A stretch of 64,000 bases of DNA from Noviherbaspirillum pedocola (GTDB lineage Bacteria; Pseudomonadota; Gammaproteobacteria; Burkholderiales; Burkholderiaceae_D), in assembly GCF_016632335.1 (NCBI RefSeq), contig NZ_JAEPBG010000010.1, forward strand, positions 124,001 through 188,000, written 5' to 3'. The notes under the pieces were generated by a model, which was not told the origin of the DNA, searched no databases, and saw only the letters and a list, made by a program, of their open reading frames with translations. Numbering within the stretch: position 1 is the stretch's first letter; each line of letters starts with the position of its first letter. The position numbers and the translations under genes are program-made. Below, piece after piece: positions 9,533 to 17,290 of this stretch.

Positions 9533-10176
9533 GCCGGCTGCTCCGCGCGCATCATGCGCAGGGCGTCTTCGGTGTTCGCTACCGCGCCGAAGATGCCGCC
9601 TTCGACCGAGATCATCAGGAGCGCCGGCTCCTGCAGCGCCGGATCGCCTGCCGCGCAGGCATCGCCTATGGTGATGCAGCGATAGCCGCGGTCCACCGCT
9701 TCGCGCAGGCTGGAATGCACGCAGACCTCGAGGGTCACGCCGCACAGCAGCAGGCTCTTCACGCCGAGCCGCTGCAGCACCGCTTCCAGGTCGGTGCGAT
9801 GGAAGGCGCCGTAGCCAGGCTTGTCGATGACGATGTCGCCGGGCTCCGGTGCGAGTTCATCGATGATGTCGTGCCCGATTTCCCCGCGCACCAGCAAGCG
9901 GCCCAGCGGTCCCTGCTGACCGATCGGCGCGCCGGCGGCGCGGCTGCGGTGCAGCTTGGCCGGCGTGCAGTCGGACAGGTCGGGCAGATGGCCTTCGCGG
10001 GTGTAGATCACGGGCATGCCGGCGGCGCGGGCCGCATCGATGAGCCGGGCGATGTTGCCGATCACCGAGGACAGCCGGGCTACGTCAAGCCCGGCATGCG
10101 CGGCATAGCCGCCGGGAGAGCAGAAGTCGCGCTGCATGTCGATGACGATGAGCGCGGCGGCGCGCGGATGGTTCAT
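9529..10176 (-). CDS. isochorismatase-like cysteine hydrolase (biuret / ureidoacrylate amidohydrolase type)
   Basis: A 215-residue cysteine amidohydrolase. The catalytic triad is clear: D13 in VIDMQRDF, K119 in VIDKPGYGAF and C152 in GVTLEVCVH. The YTREGHLPDLSD and SVEGGIFG segments recall enzymes that open N-carbamoyl amides such as biuret or ureidoacrylate. Biuret hydrolysis would yield allophanate, the AtzF substrate encoded 3 kb away, but substrate cannot be fixed from sequence. ATG 10176 overlaps the EamA stop (ATGA), so expression is coupled to the transporter upstream. Confidence 0.88.
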   Translation of the reverse strand: MNHPRAAALIVIDMQRDFCSPGGYAAHAGLDVARLSSVIGNIARLIDAARAAGMPVIYTREGHLPDLSDCTPAKLHRSRAAGAPIGQQGPLGRLLVRGEIGHDIIDELAPEPGDIVIDKPGYGAFHRTDLEAVLQRLGVKSLLLCGVTLEVCVHSSLREAVDRGYRCITIGDACAAGDPALQEPALLMISVEGGIFGAVANTEDALRMMRAEQPA

Positions 10177-11078
10177 GCGGAGTTTCCTTCGGAGTTGGCG
10201 CTCGTGGCTTCGAGCAGTGTGGCGGTGATGATCATGCCGCCGCCGATCCAGTCCTTCATGCCCAGGCTGCCGCCGCCGAGCAGCAGCGCCGAGACCACCG
10301 CGACCAGCAGCTCCACCACCTGCAGCACCGCGGCGCGGCTGGCTTCGATGTGCGTCACGCCATAGGTGGTCAGGAGCGTGCCGCCAAGCAGCCACAGGAA
10401 GGCGAACAGGATCAGCAGGCACCAGGTGGACAGGCCCGTTGCGGGCAGCGCGGCCGGAAACAGCAGCAGCCCGATCGTGGCCACGCCGGCGCAGCCGATG
10501 AAGGTCACCATGGTGCGGCTGGCCACCGGGATGCGGCGCGCGCGCCGGTTCGCGATGCCGCCGGCGGCATAGCAGAAGCCGGCCGCGAGCGCGGCGCCGT
10601 CGGCCGTGGAGAAAGCGCCATCGAGCACTTGCGCGCCGCCCATGATGATGACCACGCCCAAGAGCGACAGCGCAACCGCCAGCAGGCGGCGTGCGCCGAT
10701 GCGCTCGTTCAAGAACAGCTTGCCGCCGAGCGCGCCCCAGGCCGGCAGCAGATAGAACAGCAGCATCGCGCGCACCACGTCGCCGGCCATCAGCGCATGG
10801 GTGAAGGCGATGTTGGCGCTGCCGAAGGACAAGCCGATGGCAGCCAGCAGGATGCCTTCACCGCGCCAGGCATGTCGCTCGCGCCACAGCACCGGCAACG
10901 CCGCCAGCGCCACCAGCGCATAGGCGGTGGCGCCGATCAGGTTGCCGGTCAGGCCCTGCTGCGCAAAGCCTTTCAGCGGCAGCCAGCACAATCCCCACAC
11001 CAGGCCGCTGGCCAAAAGCGCCATCGGCGCGAGCCGCGCGGCCCTGGTTTGCGCCGTGGCGCCAGGCCCGCGCATCAC
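10173..11078 (-). CDS. EamA/DMT-family inner-membrane transporter
   Basis: A 301-residue protein with about ten hydrophobic helices arranged as two EamA repeats (first repeat ending near GAQVLDG, second with THIEASRAAVLQVVELLVAVV and a final GGGMIITATLLEA helix). Such proteins usually export metabolites. It overlaps its neighbours by four bases on both sides (desaturase stop 11075, hydrolase start 10176), which points to one co-translated unit and a transport role for the substrate or product of the encoded enzymes. Confidence 0.9.
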   Translation of the reverse strand: MMRGPGATAQTRAARLAPMALLASGLVWGLCWLPLKGFAQQGLTGNLIGATAYALVALAALPVLWRERHAWRGEGILLAAIGLSFGSANIAFTHALMAGDVVRAMLLFYLLPAWGALGGKLFLNERIGARRLLAVALSLLGVVIIMGGAQVLDGAFSTADGAALAAGFCYAAGGIANRRARRIPVASRTMVTFIGCAGVATIGLLLFPAALPATGLSTWCLLILFAFLWLLGGTLLTTYGVTHIEASRAAVLQVVELLVAVVSALLLGGGSLGMKDWIGGGMIITATLLEATSANSEGNSA

Positions 11079-12091
11079 ACCGCCGTCAGGAAGGACACGC
11101 CGACCGCGCCGATGAAGCCGTCGGCGCGACGCGGCGCGCCCGGCGGCAGCACCACGCCGTAATCCGGCGACAGCACGCGGCGCACGCGATGACGGTGAAA
11201 GCTGGCCAGCAGCTCGCCGACGGTGATCACCTGCGCACAGGCGTCGTTATACAGCTCGCGGTGATAAGCGGGCAACCGGTGCCAGGGCAACGTGGGACGC
11301 TCATGGTGGGCATTGTGATAGCCGAAATTCAGCCACAGCATGTTCAGCACCGGGTTGGAAAGGCCGACGATGTCGCTGTAGGTGTTGAACTGCTCGTACT
11401 GGCGATCGCGCTGCTTGTCGGCCGGGATGGGCGCGTCATCGGCGATCGGATAAGCGTCGTAGGTGTGCTGGAAGCAGTCGGCGAAGCGCAGCACCGTCAG
11501 GAACAGCAGATAGCTCAAGGCATACAGCAGGAAAGCCTTCATGCTGTACGCAGCCAGCAGCGCGAAGGCGGCCGCGCGCACCGCGACGATGGCCAGCATG
11601 CGTAGCTTCGACTTGCCTCGGCCGCTCTGCGTGAACGGCTGCGTAATCACAAAGCCGTGCATGATCAGTTCCACTGCTGGCACGTAGGCCCATTCCAGCG
11701 CCAGCACAAGGCCGCGCAGCGGCGCAGGCAGGCGGCGCAGGAAGGCTTGCACATCGAAGGTGATCACATCGGCGCGCTCGACATGATGGCGCATGTGCTT
11801 CTTGCGCATGCCGTCAAAGGTGGCATAGCAGCTGCCGTTGATCCAGCTCATCAGCGTGCCCCAGCGCGCATTGGCCGCGGGCGACCTGAAGATCGCCAGA
11901 TGCGCGAACTCGTGGATGAAATAGGCGGACCAGGTCAGCGTGAGCATCGTCAGCAGCACGCCGATGGCAGGCAGCGCCCAGCCCGAACGGCTCAAGAGCC
12001 AGATGCCGGCTGGATAGCCGGCCAGGATGACGCCGAGCGCCGCGATGTTCGGCGCGGCGGCGTCGGGATGACGAAAGAGAGTGGATGGCAT
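11075..12091 (-). CDS. membrane fatty-acid-desaturase-family di-iron oxygenase
   Basis: A 338-residue integral membrane protein with three histidine boxes: HEFAH at 60-64, HMRHH at 99-103 and HNAHH at 259-263, plus H209 in FQHTYDAY. These bind the di-iron centre of desaturases and hydroxylases. Start ATG 12091 is chosen because ACAGGAGC lies just upstream; the longer open frame to 12304 only translates the REP cluster. First gene of the five-gene coupled operon. Whether it desaturates lipids or hydroxylates a small molecule is open; the hydrolase-rich neighbourhood hints at the latter. Confidence 0.88.
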   Translation of the reverse strand: MPSTLFRHPDAAAPNIAALGVILAGYPAGIWLLSRSGWALPAIGVLLTMLTLTWSAYFIHEFAHLAIFRSPAANARWGTLMSWINGSCYATFDGMRKKHMRHHVERADVITFDVQAFLRRLPAPLRGLVLALEWAYVPAVELIMHGFVITQPFTQSGRGKSKLRMLAIVAVRAAAFALLAAYSMKAFLLYALSYLLFLTVLRFADCFQHTYDAYPIADDAPIPADKQRDRQYEQFNTYSDIVGLSNPVLNMLWLNFGYHNAHHERPTLPWHRLPAYHRELYNDACAQVITVGELLASFHRHRVRRVLSPDYGVVLPPGAPRRADGFIGAVGVSFLTAV

Positions 12092-12119
12092 GGGGCTCCT
12101 GTTCCTGATGTCGCAGGCG

Positions 12120-12310
12120 CGTAGGTTGGGCTGCCAAGCCCAACATGCTCGCGGCCCGCAGTCGTTCGCTACCGGGCTTGGCAGCCCAGGCTGCAAATGG
12201 CCATTAGGCTTGCGGCCAGCTGGCGTCCGATGTCGCGTTGACGAAGAAAGCCCGACGACATCGTCAGCGGTTGATCGGGCTTCACGTTGGGCTTGACAGC
12301 CCAACCTACG
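12120..12310. repeat. REP-like cluster (TTGGGCTG type), copy 2
   Basis: Begins CGTAGGTTGGGCTG and ends CAGCCCAACCTACG, with extra internal copies of AAGCCCAAC, GGGCTTGGCAGCCC and GAAAGCCCGA, so it looks like two or more REPs fused over 190 bases. It fills almost the whole gap between the substrate-binding protein stop and the desaturase ribosome-binding site, where it could terminate transcription or protect the upstream mRNA 3' end. Confidence 0.85.
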
Positions 12311-12313
12311 CCC

Positions 12314-13336
12314 TTACTTCGCCAGCGCCTTCACGAACTGCCCGTCGAAGGTCGATTCCGCCGGCGGCACGCTGGCGATCTGGCCCTTGGTCTTCAGGAT
12401 GTTGCTGATGATGTCGCCGCTGGTGTAGTAGGACTTGGTCGATGCCGACTTCACGAAGGCGGACGGCATTTCGGCCAGCGGGATGTTGTACACGCCGCTC
12501 ATCTGCTCCTTCGCTTCCTTGGCCGAGATGCCCATGAACTTGCCGATGATCTTCGCGGCCTCGTCCGGCTTGGACTTCATGTAGGCCATGCCGTCGAGAT
12601 AGCCCTGGATGACCGCGCTGATTTCCTTCGGGCTGGACTTGATGGCTTTCTCGTCGAACACCAGCACGTCGGCGATCAGGCCGGGCGCGTCCTTGGATGA
12701 ATACACGACGTGGAATTTCTTGCCGTCGCCCTGCGACAGCACCTGCGACAGGCTCGGCTCATACGTCACGCCGATGGGCATCTGGCCGGACGCCATGGCC
12801 GCCGGCACCGATTCCGGCGTCATGTTGACCGGGGTGATGTCCTTCTCGGTCAGGTTCGCCGACTTCATCGCATACGACAGCAGGAAGTCCGACGGCGACA
12901 GTGGATTGAAGCCGATCTTCTTGCCCTTGAAGTCCGCGATCTTGGTGATCGACTTCTCGGCCACGATCGCATCGCCGCCATTGGAATAGTCGATCGGCAT
13001 GACGACCTTCTGCATCTGGCCCTTGGCGACCTGGCCGATCACCTGGTCGTAGGTCAGCATCGCGCCCTGCAGCGAGCCGGAGGCGAGCGCCGGCGGGATC
13101 AGCGCCGGGTCGGCGAAGGGTTGCAGCTTGACCTTGATGCCGTACTTCTTGAACAGGTCCAGCGCCTCGGCGACGTAGAACGGCCCGTAGCCGATCCAGA
13201 TCACGGTGCCGATATTGAGCGTCGGCGTGGCGGCGAAGGCAGAGCCGGCCACAGCCAGCGCCGCGCCGGCGGCGAGCGTACGGAGGAAGCGGCGCTTGGC
13301 CGGGGATGCGATGCGCGCTGCGTCTGTCGATTTCAT
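12314..13336 (-). CDS. NitT/TauT-type ABC transporter substrate-binding protein (putative guanidine uptake)
   Basis: A 340-residue periplasmic binding protein of the NMT1/SsuA type. Residues 1-36 are an export signal (KRRFLRTLAAGAALAVAGSAFA); the mature part has IGYGPFYVAEALDLFKKYGI and DFKGKKIGFN, typical of the family. ATG 13336 follows CCAGGAGCC. No permease or ATPase gene is adjacent, so it must use components encoded elsewhere, perhaps upstream of the DUF1989 gene outside the window. The guanidine-I riboswitch in its leader makes guanidine or a derivative the probable ligand. Confidence 0.9.
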   Translation of the reverse strand: MKSTDAARIASPAKRRFLRTLAAGAALAVAGSAFAATPTLNIGTVIWIGYGPFYVAEALDLFKKYGIKVKLQPFADPALIPPALASGSLQGAMLTYDQVIGQVAKGQMQKVVMPIDYSNGGDAIVAEKSITKIADFKGKKIGFNPLSPSDFLLSYAMKSANLTEKDITPVNMTPESVPAAMASGQMPIGVTYEPSLSQVLSQGDGKKFHVVYSSKDAPGLIADVLVFDEKAIKSSPKEISAVIQGYLDGMAYMKSKPDEAAKIIGKFMGISAKEAKEQMSGVYNIPLAEMPSAFVKSASTKSYYTSGDIISNILKTKGQIASVPPAESTFDGQFVKALAK

Positions 13337-13386
13337 GAAGGCTCCTGGTCGTTGAAATGGGCGCGGGAGAAGCGTTGAACGCCTTT

Positions 13387-13490
13387 GCTCTCCCGGGCTT
13401 TTATCCCTCCGTGGAGCCTCGCAATGCGCGAAGCCGGCGCACTCTCGGACCAGCCATCGCTCGCATGAGCAACCGGAACCCTAGTGCGCC
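13387..13490 (-). promoter_or_regulatory. guanidine-I (ykkC) riboswitch
   Basis: Read on the minus strand, the leader contains the hallmark blocks of the ykkC aptamer in order: CUAGGGUUCCGG, GGCUGGUCCGAGAG, then ACGGAGGGAUAAAAGCCC and GGGAGA. P1 is a perfect 7-bp helix (GGCGCAC at 13490-13484 with GUGCGCC at 13442-13436). The segment AGGCUCC at 13419-13413 is complementary to the ribosome-binding site GGAGCCU at 13345-13339, offering a way to hide the site without ligand and release it when guanidine binds. A GGGAGA/UCUCCC alternative helix is also possible. Predicted ON switch for the substrate-binding protein. Confidence 0.93.
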
Positions 13491-13877
13491 TTGGTCGACG
13501 TCACGCTGCGCTGTGCGGCATGGCGTTCTCCCTGCGTCATCCTTTTAGCAATTCCAGTGCCAGTAAATACAGTGGCGATGTTGCCGAAAGCGGCGTGTAC
13601 GAGGCACCGCGCCAGTGCATGGCGCTTCATGCAGGTGCGGCAAGCGATGAGGATGCACCGGGAATGAAAGGGATCCGCTTGCGCGGCGTTTGCGTTTTGA
13701 TGCGTGTGCCAGGAGAGAGCATGGACTTGCGTGCGTTGCCGCGCCCAGCGGATGGCCGCAGCCTGCACGCCGTAATGGCATCGAAGCTTGCCGAGACTCA
13801 TGGTGTTGTCCTGACAGCGTGCTTCCGGACATGCATCGATTCTCGGCAAGGCATGCGGGAAATACCCGGCGTGGTCG
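13491..13877. other. intergenic stretch without a supported gene
   Basis: Several frames are open here on both strands, but none has a good ribosome-binding site or a recognisable domain. The minus-strand frame (stop at 13481) is rich in His, Arg and Cys and looks like random translation. The stretch must hold the promoter of the riboswitch transcript at its left end. Confidence 0.6.
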
Positions 13878-13902
13878 GTAAAGTCCTGTAAAGACTTGTA
13901 AA
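13878..13902 (+). promoter_or_regulatory. three phased CpxR boxes
   Basis: GTAAA occurs at 13878-13882, 13888-13892 and 13898-13902, each separated by five bases, so the repeats recur every 10 bp on one DNA face. The enterobacterial CpxR site is GTAAA-N4-8-GTAAA. The array lies 63 bases before the cpxR-like start, implying autoregulation. Confidence 0.8.
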
Positions 13903-13964
13903 GCGCGGCAGATGCGGCCCGGCTTTCGCTATGCTTGCGGCCTCTGATCGGAGGAAAAACAAGC

Positions 13965-14651
13965 ATGAGCCGGGTGCTGCTGGTGGATGACGATGTCGAA
14001 TTGGTCGACATGCTGCGGGAATATCTGCAACAGGAAGGTTTTGACGTGGACGCGGTGCACGATGGCATGCGCGGCGTCGAATACGCGCTGTCCGGGCGCT
14101 ATGCGCTGGCGGTGCTGGACGTGATGATGCCCGGCATGACCGGCATGGAAGCGCTGCGCGAGATCCGCGCCAGGAGCGCGCTGCCGGTGCTGATGCTCAC
14201 TGCGCGCGGCGACGATACCGACCGCATCATCGGCCTCGAACTCGGCGCCGACGATTACCTGCCCAAGCCCTGCAATCCGCGCGAGCTCGCGGCGCGGGTG
14301 CGCGCCATCCTGCGCCGCGCCGGCACAAGCGATATGGCCAGCGGCGACGAGCCGCTCACGGTCGGTGATTTGCTGCTGTGGCCGAGCCAGCGCCGCGCGC
14401 AAATGGATGGCCGGCCGCTCGCGCTGACCAGTTCCGAATTCAATCTGCTCGAAGTGCTGGCGCGCCATGCCGGCAGCCCGGTCAGCCGGGCCGATCTGTC
14501 GCTGCAGGCGCTGGGCCGGCCGCTGGCGCGCTTTGACCGCAACATCGATGTGCATCTTTCCAGCCTGCGGCAAAAGCTGGGCAAGCTGCCCGACGGCCGC
14601 TCCTGCATCCAGACGGTCTACCGTCAGGGTTATCAACTCATTTCCGGCTAG
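13965..14651 (+). CDS. cpxR: CpxR-like OmpR-family response regulator
   Basis: A 228-residue regulator: receiver domain 1-115 with acidic pair LLVDDDVE, phospho-acceptor D52 in VLDVMMPG, T in MLTAR and K in DYLPKPCN, then an OmpR-type winged helix ending in QTVYRQGYQLI. ATG 13965 follows GGAGGAAAAACAAGC. The kinase gene starts 10 bases downstream. CpxR-type boxes upstream match the CpxR identity. It probably responds to envelope or metal stress; no cpxP homologue is adjacent. Confidence 0.87.
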   Translation: MSRVLLVDDDVELVDMLREYLQQEGFDVDAVHDGMRGVEYALSGRYALAVLDVMMPGMTGMEALREIRARSALPVLMLTARGDDTDRIIGLELGADDYLPKPCNPRELAARVRAILRRAGTSDMASGDEPLTVGDLLLWPSQRRAQMDGRPLALTSSEFNLLEVLARHAGSPVSRADLSLQALGRPLARFDRNIDVHLSSLRQKLGKLPDGRSCIQTVYRQGYQLISG

Positions 14652-14661
14652 GAAGCGCCGC

Positions 14662-16038
14662 ATGGGACGCCTGACCTGGCGCTTCTTCGCCTTCATCTGG
14701 CTGGCGCAGCTCGCCGGCATCCTCATCATCGCCGGCGCGGTATGGCTGCGTCACGAGGCCAGGGAAGCCGAGCGCATCATCGCCTCCAGTCCGCCGGCGA
14801 ACTTCATGGTCGCCTCGGCCGAGGCCACGCTTGCGCATGGCGGACCCGATGCGTTGAAGGACCTGCTCACAGAGATGCGCCAGGACCGTTTCGCGGTGTA
14901 CGCGGTCAACGACGCTGGTGTGGAATTGCTCGGCCGCGCGATCCCCGCCGCCACGCTTGCGACGGCGCGCGCCGATGCCGATGCGAGCGGGCCGGTGCGG
15001 CGCGTGCGCGGCGACAATGGCACGTCGCTGCTGCTGTTCGTGCCCGAGACGCGTGGCGCCGGCGCGCATGGGCACATCGGCGCGCCGCATGATGGCGGTG
15101 CGAACAGCTTGCCGTCACATGGCCGTGGCTCCCGCAGTCCGTTGCCGGTGGTGCCGCTGCTGACGGCGATGCTGGGCAGCCTGGTGTCGGCCGCGCTGCT
15201 GGCGCGCTATGTCGCGCGGCCGATCCGTCAATTGCGTAGCGCCTTCGACGACGTCGCGCGCGGCAAGCTCGATCCGCAACTCGAGCAGCGCATGGGCAGC
15301 GGGCAGGATGAACTGTCGCGCCTGGGACGGGACTTCGACCGCATGAGCGCCCGGCTGCGCGCGCTCATGGCCAGCGAGCGTCGGCTGCTGCACGATGTGT
15401 CGCATGAACTGCGCTCGCCGCTGGCGCGCATGGAAGCCGCGATCGCTCTGGCGCGGCAGCAGCCGGCGCGCGCGGCCGACATGCTCGAGCGCATTGAACG
15501 CGACAGCGCCCGCATGGATGTGCTGATCGGCGAACTGCTCACGCTGTCGCGGCTGCAATCGGAGACGATGGCCGCTCCCGCCGGTGAAGTGCAGATGGAT
15601 GAACTGCTGGCCGATATCGTCGACGACGCGAATTTCGAAGCAAGTCTGTCGCTGCGCACCGTCAGCCACCGCTGCGCAGCGATGGCGCCGGTTGCCGGCA
15701 GCAGCGAGCTGCTGCACCGGGCCATCGAAAACCTGGTGCGCAATGCGATCCGGCACACGGCGCCGGAATCGGACATCGAGATCGTGGCGGGCATGGATGG
15801 CCCGAGTCGGGTGCGCATTGCAGTGTGCGACCACGGCCCCGGCGTGCCGGAAGAGGAGCTCGAAGCGATCTTCCAGCCGTTTCATCGCGGCGCGAATGCG
15901 GCATCGAATGATGGTCATGGCCTGGGCCTGGCGATCGCGCGGCGCGTGGTGGAATCGCATGGCGGCAGCATCCGCGCGATGAATCGGGAGGGCGGAGGTT
16001 TGTGCGTGGAGGTGTTGTTGCCGGTGCGGCGAGCGTAA
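14662..16038 (+). CDS. cpxA: CpxA-like sensor histidine kinase
   Basis: A 458-residue membrane kinase. TM1 is near residues 8-30 and TM2 near 160-180, enclosing a periplasmic domain of about 130 residues whose end is rich in His and Gly (AHGHIGAPHDGG). HAMP follows (ARPIRQL), then the HisKA motif LLHDVSHELRSPLARME with H248, an N box (NLVRNAIRHT), DHGPGVP and GHGLGLAIARRVVESHGG. The H-box is the CpxA type. It would phosphorylate the regulator encoded upstream. The His-rich juxtamembrane piece differs from enteric CpxA and may bind metal, which is inference. Confidence 0.87.
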   Translation: MGRLTWRFFAFIWLAQLAGILIIAGAVWLRHEAREAERIIASSPPANFMVASAEATLAHGGPDALKDLLTEMRQDRFAVYAVNDAGVELLGRAIPAATLATARADADASGPVRRVRGDNGTSLLLFVPETRGAGAHGHIGAPHDGGANSLPSHGRGSRSPLPVVPLLTAMLGSLVSAALLARYVARPIRQLRSAFDDVARGKLDPQLEQRMGSGQDELSRLGRDFDRMSARLRALMASERRLLHDVSHELRSPLARMEAAIALARQQPARAADMLERIERDSARMDVLIGELLTLSRLQSETMAAPAGEVQMDELLADIVDDANFEASLSLRTVSHRCAAMAPVAGSSELLHRAIENLVRNAIRHTAPESDIEIVAGMDGPSRVRIAVCDHGPGVPEEELEAIFQPFHRGANAASNDGHGLGLAIARRVVESHGGSIRAMNREGGGLCVEVLLPVRRA

Positions 16039-16042
16039 CGGG

Positions 16043-16117
16043 CGTAGGTTGGGCTGCAAGCCCAACATGCTTGCGGTCCGCGGAAGCCCAATGTTGGGCT
16101 TGCCAGCCCAACCTACG
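16043..16117. repeat. REP-like palindrome (TTGGGCTG type), copy 3
   Basis: CGTAGGTTGGGCTG at the left mirrors CAGCCCAACCTACG at the right, with inner AAGCCCAACAT and ATGTTGGGCTT. It lies between convergent cpxA and exbD and probably acts as a bidirectional terminator. Its right end overlaps the exbD stop codon. Confidence 0.87.
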
Positions 16118-16526
16118 TACCCGGCTCCGTCACGAACCCCAGCTTCTCTATCCCCGCGCGCTGCGCCGCCGCCATCGCGCGGATCACATGCTCGTAGGCT
16201 GCCTTGCGGTCGCCGCGCAGCTGTATCTCGGGCTGCGGCGTTCGCGCGGCGGCGGCAGTCAGCCGGCGTTCCAGCTCGGCTTCGTCCACCGCTTCCTCGT
16301 TCCAGTGCGCCGCGCCATCGGCGGTGATCGAGATCGTCACCGTCTGTGGCTTCACGTCATTGATCGCGCTCTGCGCGCGCGGCAGATCCAGCCGCACCGA
16401 GTTGGTCAGCACCGGCACCGTGATGATGAAGATGATCAGCAGCACCAGCATCACGTCGACCAGCGGTGTCATGTTGATTTCGCTGACGACGTCGTCGCCG
16501 TCGTCCAGTCCGCCTCCGAAAGCCAT
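16113..16526 (-). CDS. exbD: TonB-system proton-channel protein ExbD
   Basis: A 137-residue protein with one N-terminal membrane helix carrying the channel aspartate (INMTPLVDVMLVLLIIFIIT) and a periplasmic domain. It forms the inner-membrane motor with ExbB and TonB to energise outer-membrane receptors. The gene begins one base after the exbB stop. Its TAG stop (16113-16115) is part of the REP palindrome, so the last codons were probably altered when the repeat inserted. Confidence 0.93.
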   Translation of the reverse strand: MAFGGGLDDGDDVVSEINMTPLVDVMLVLLIIFIITVPVLTNSVRLDLPRAQSAINDVKPQTVTISITADGAAHWNEEAVDEAELERRLTAAAARTPQPEIQLRGDRKAAYEHVIRAMAAAQRAGIEKLGFVTEPGT

Positions 16527-16527
16527 G

Positions 16528-17247
16528 TCAGATCACCTCGCGCAGATGGCGCGGCTTCGCATCCGGCCGGGACACCGGCGCGCCGGTCAGGAAGTACGCA
16601 TGCAGCTGGCGCGCAAAGCGGTGCAGCTTGCCAATGACGCCCTTGTTGCCGCGGGTGAGCGTGTTGTAGCCGAGCACGGCGGGAATGGCCACCGCCAGCC
16701 CGAAGGCGGTCATGATCAGCGCCTCGCCGACCGGCCCGGCAACCTTGTCGATGGACGCCATGCCCGATGCGCTGATGCCGACCAAGGCGTGATAAATACC
16801 CCAGACGGTGCCGAACAGGCCGATGAAAGGCGCGATCGATCCCACCGACGCGAGGATCGCCAGTCCGCTGCCCATGCGCTCGGCGCTTTCATCGATGGCG
16901 CCGCGCAGGCTCTCGGTCATCCAGTCGGCCAGGGTCAGCTGGCCGTGCAGGTCTTCCTGGTTGTCGGCGTGATGCTTGACCGCGGCCTGGCCTTCGAGCG
17001 CGATGTGGCGGAACGGATTGAAGCCGGCGCCGACGTCGAGCGCGCTCATGCCTTCGGCAAAGCTCTTCGCATGCCAGAAGCTGCCCATCGCGCGCGCGGC
17101 GCGCTGCAGCTTGAACAATTGCCAGCCGCGCGTGGCGATCACATACCAGGAGGCGATGGACATCGCCAGCAGCAGCAGGGCGACCGCGCGCGTGGCCAGG
17201 TCGCCCTGCGTCCACAGGGCGGCAAGGCCGTAGGAAGTGTTGGTCAT
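16528..17247 (-). CDS. exbB: TonB-system motor protein ExbB (MotA/TolQ/ExbB family)
   Basis: A 239-residue inner-membrane protein with three helices: one near residues 18-38, a second in the ILASVGSIAPFIGLFGTVWGI block and a third in GEALIMTAFGLAVAIPAVLGYN. These latter motifs are diagnostic for ExbB. A long cytoplasmic loop lies between helices one and two. It sits between tonB and exbD in the same minus-strand operon, completing the energising complex for the siderophore receptor. Confidence 0.93.
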   Translation of the reverse strand: MTNTSYGLAALWTQGDLATRAVALLLLAMSIASWYVIATRGWQLFKLQRAARAMGSFWHAKSFAEGMSALDVGAGFNPFRHIALEGQAAVKHHADNQEDLHGQLTLADWMTESLRGAIDESAERMGSGLAILASVGSIAPFIGLFGTVWGIYHALVGISASGMASIDKVAGPVGEALIMTAFGLAVAIPAVLGYNTLTRGNKGVIGKLHRFARQLHAYFLTGAPVSRPDAKPRHLREVI

Positions 17248-17290
17248 GGTGTTTTCCTTTCAGGGTTCATGTGTGCAGCGATTCAGCAAT

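Noticed and set aside
12092-12304. N-terminal extension of the desaturase
   Set aside because: The added residues are a translation of the REP cluster; ATG 12091 has a strong ribosome-binding site and a family-like start.
13484-13891. Plus-strand 135-residue frame between the riboswitch and cpxR
   Set aside because: No ribosome-binding site or family similarity, and it overlaps the guanidine-I aptamer and CpxR boxes.
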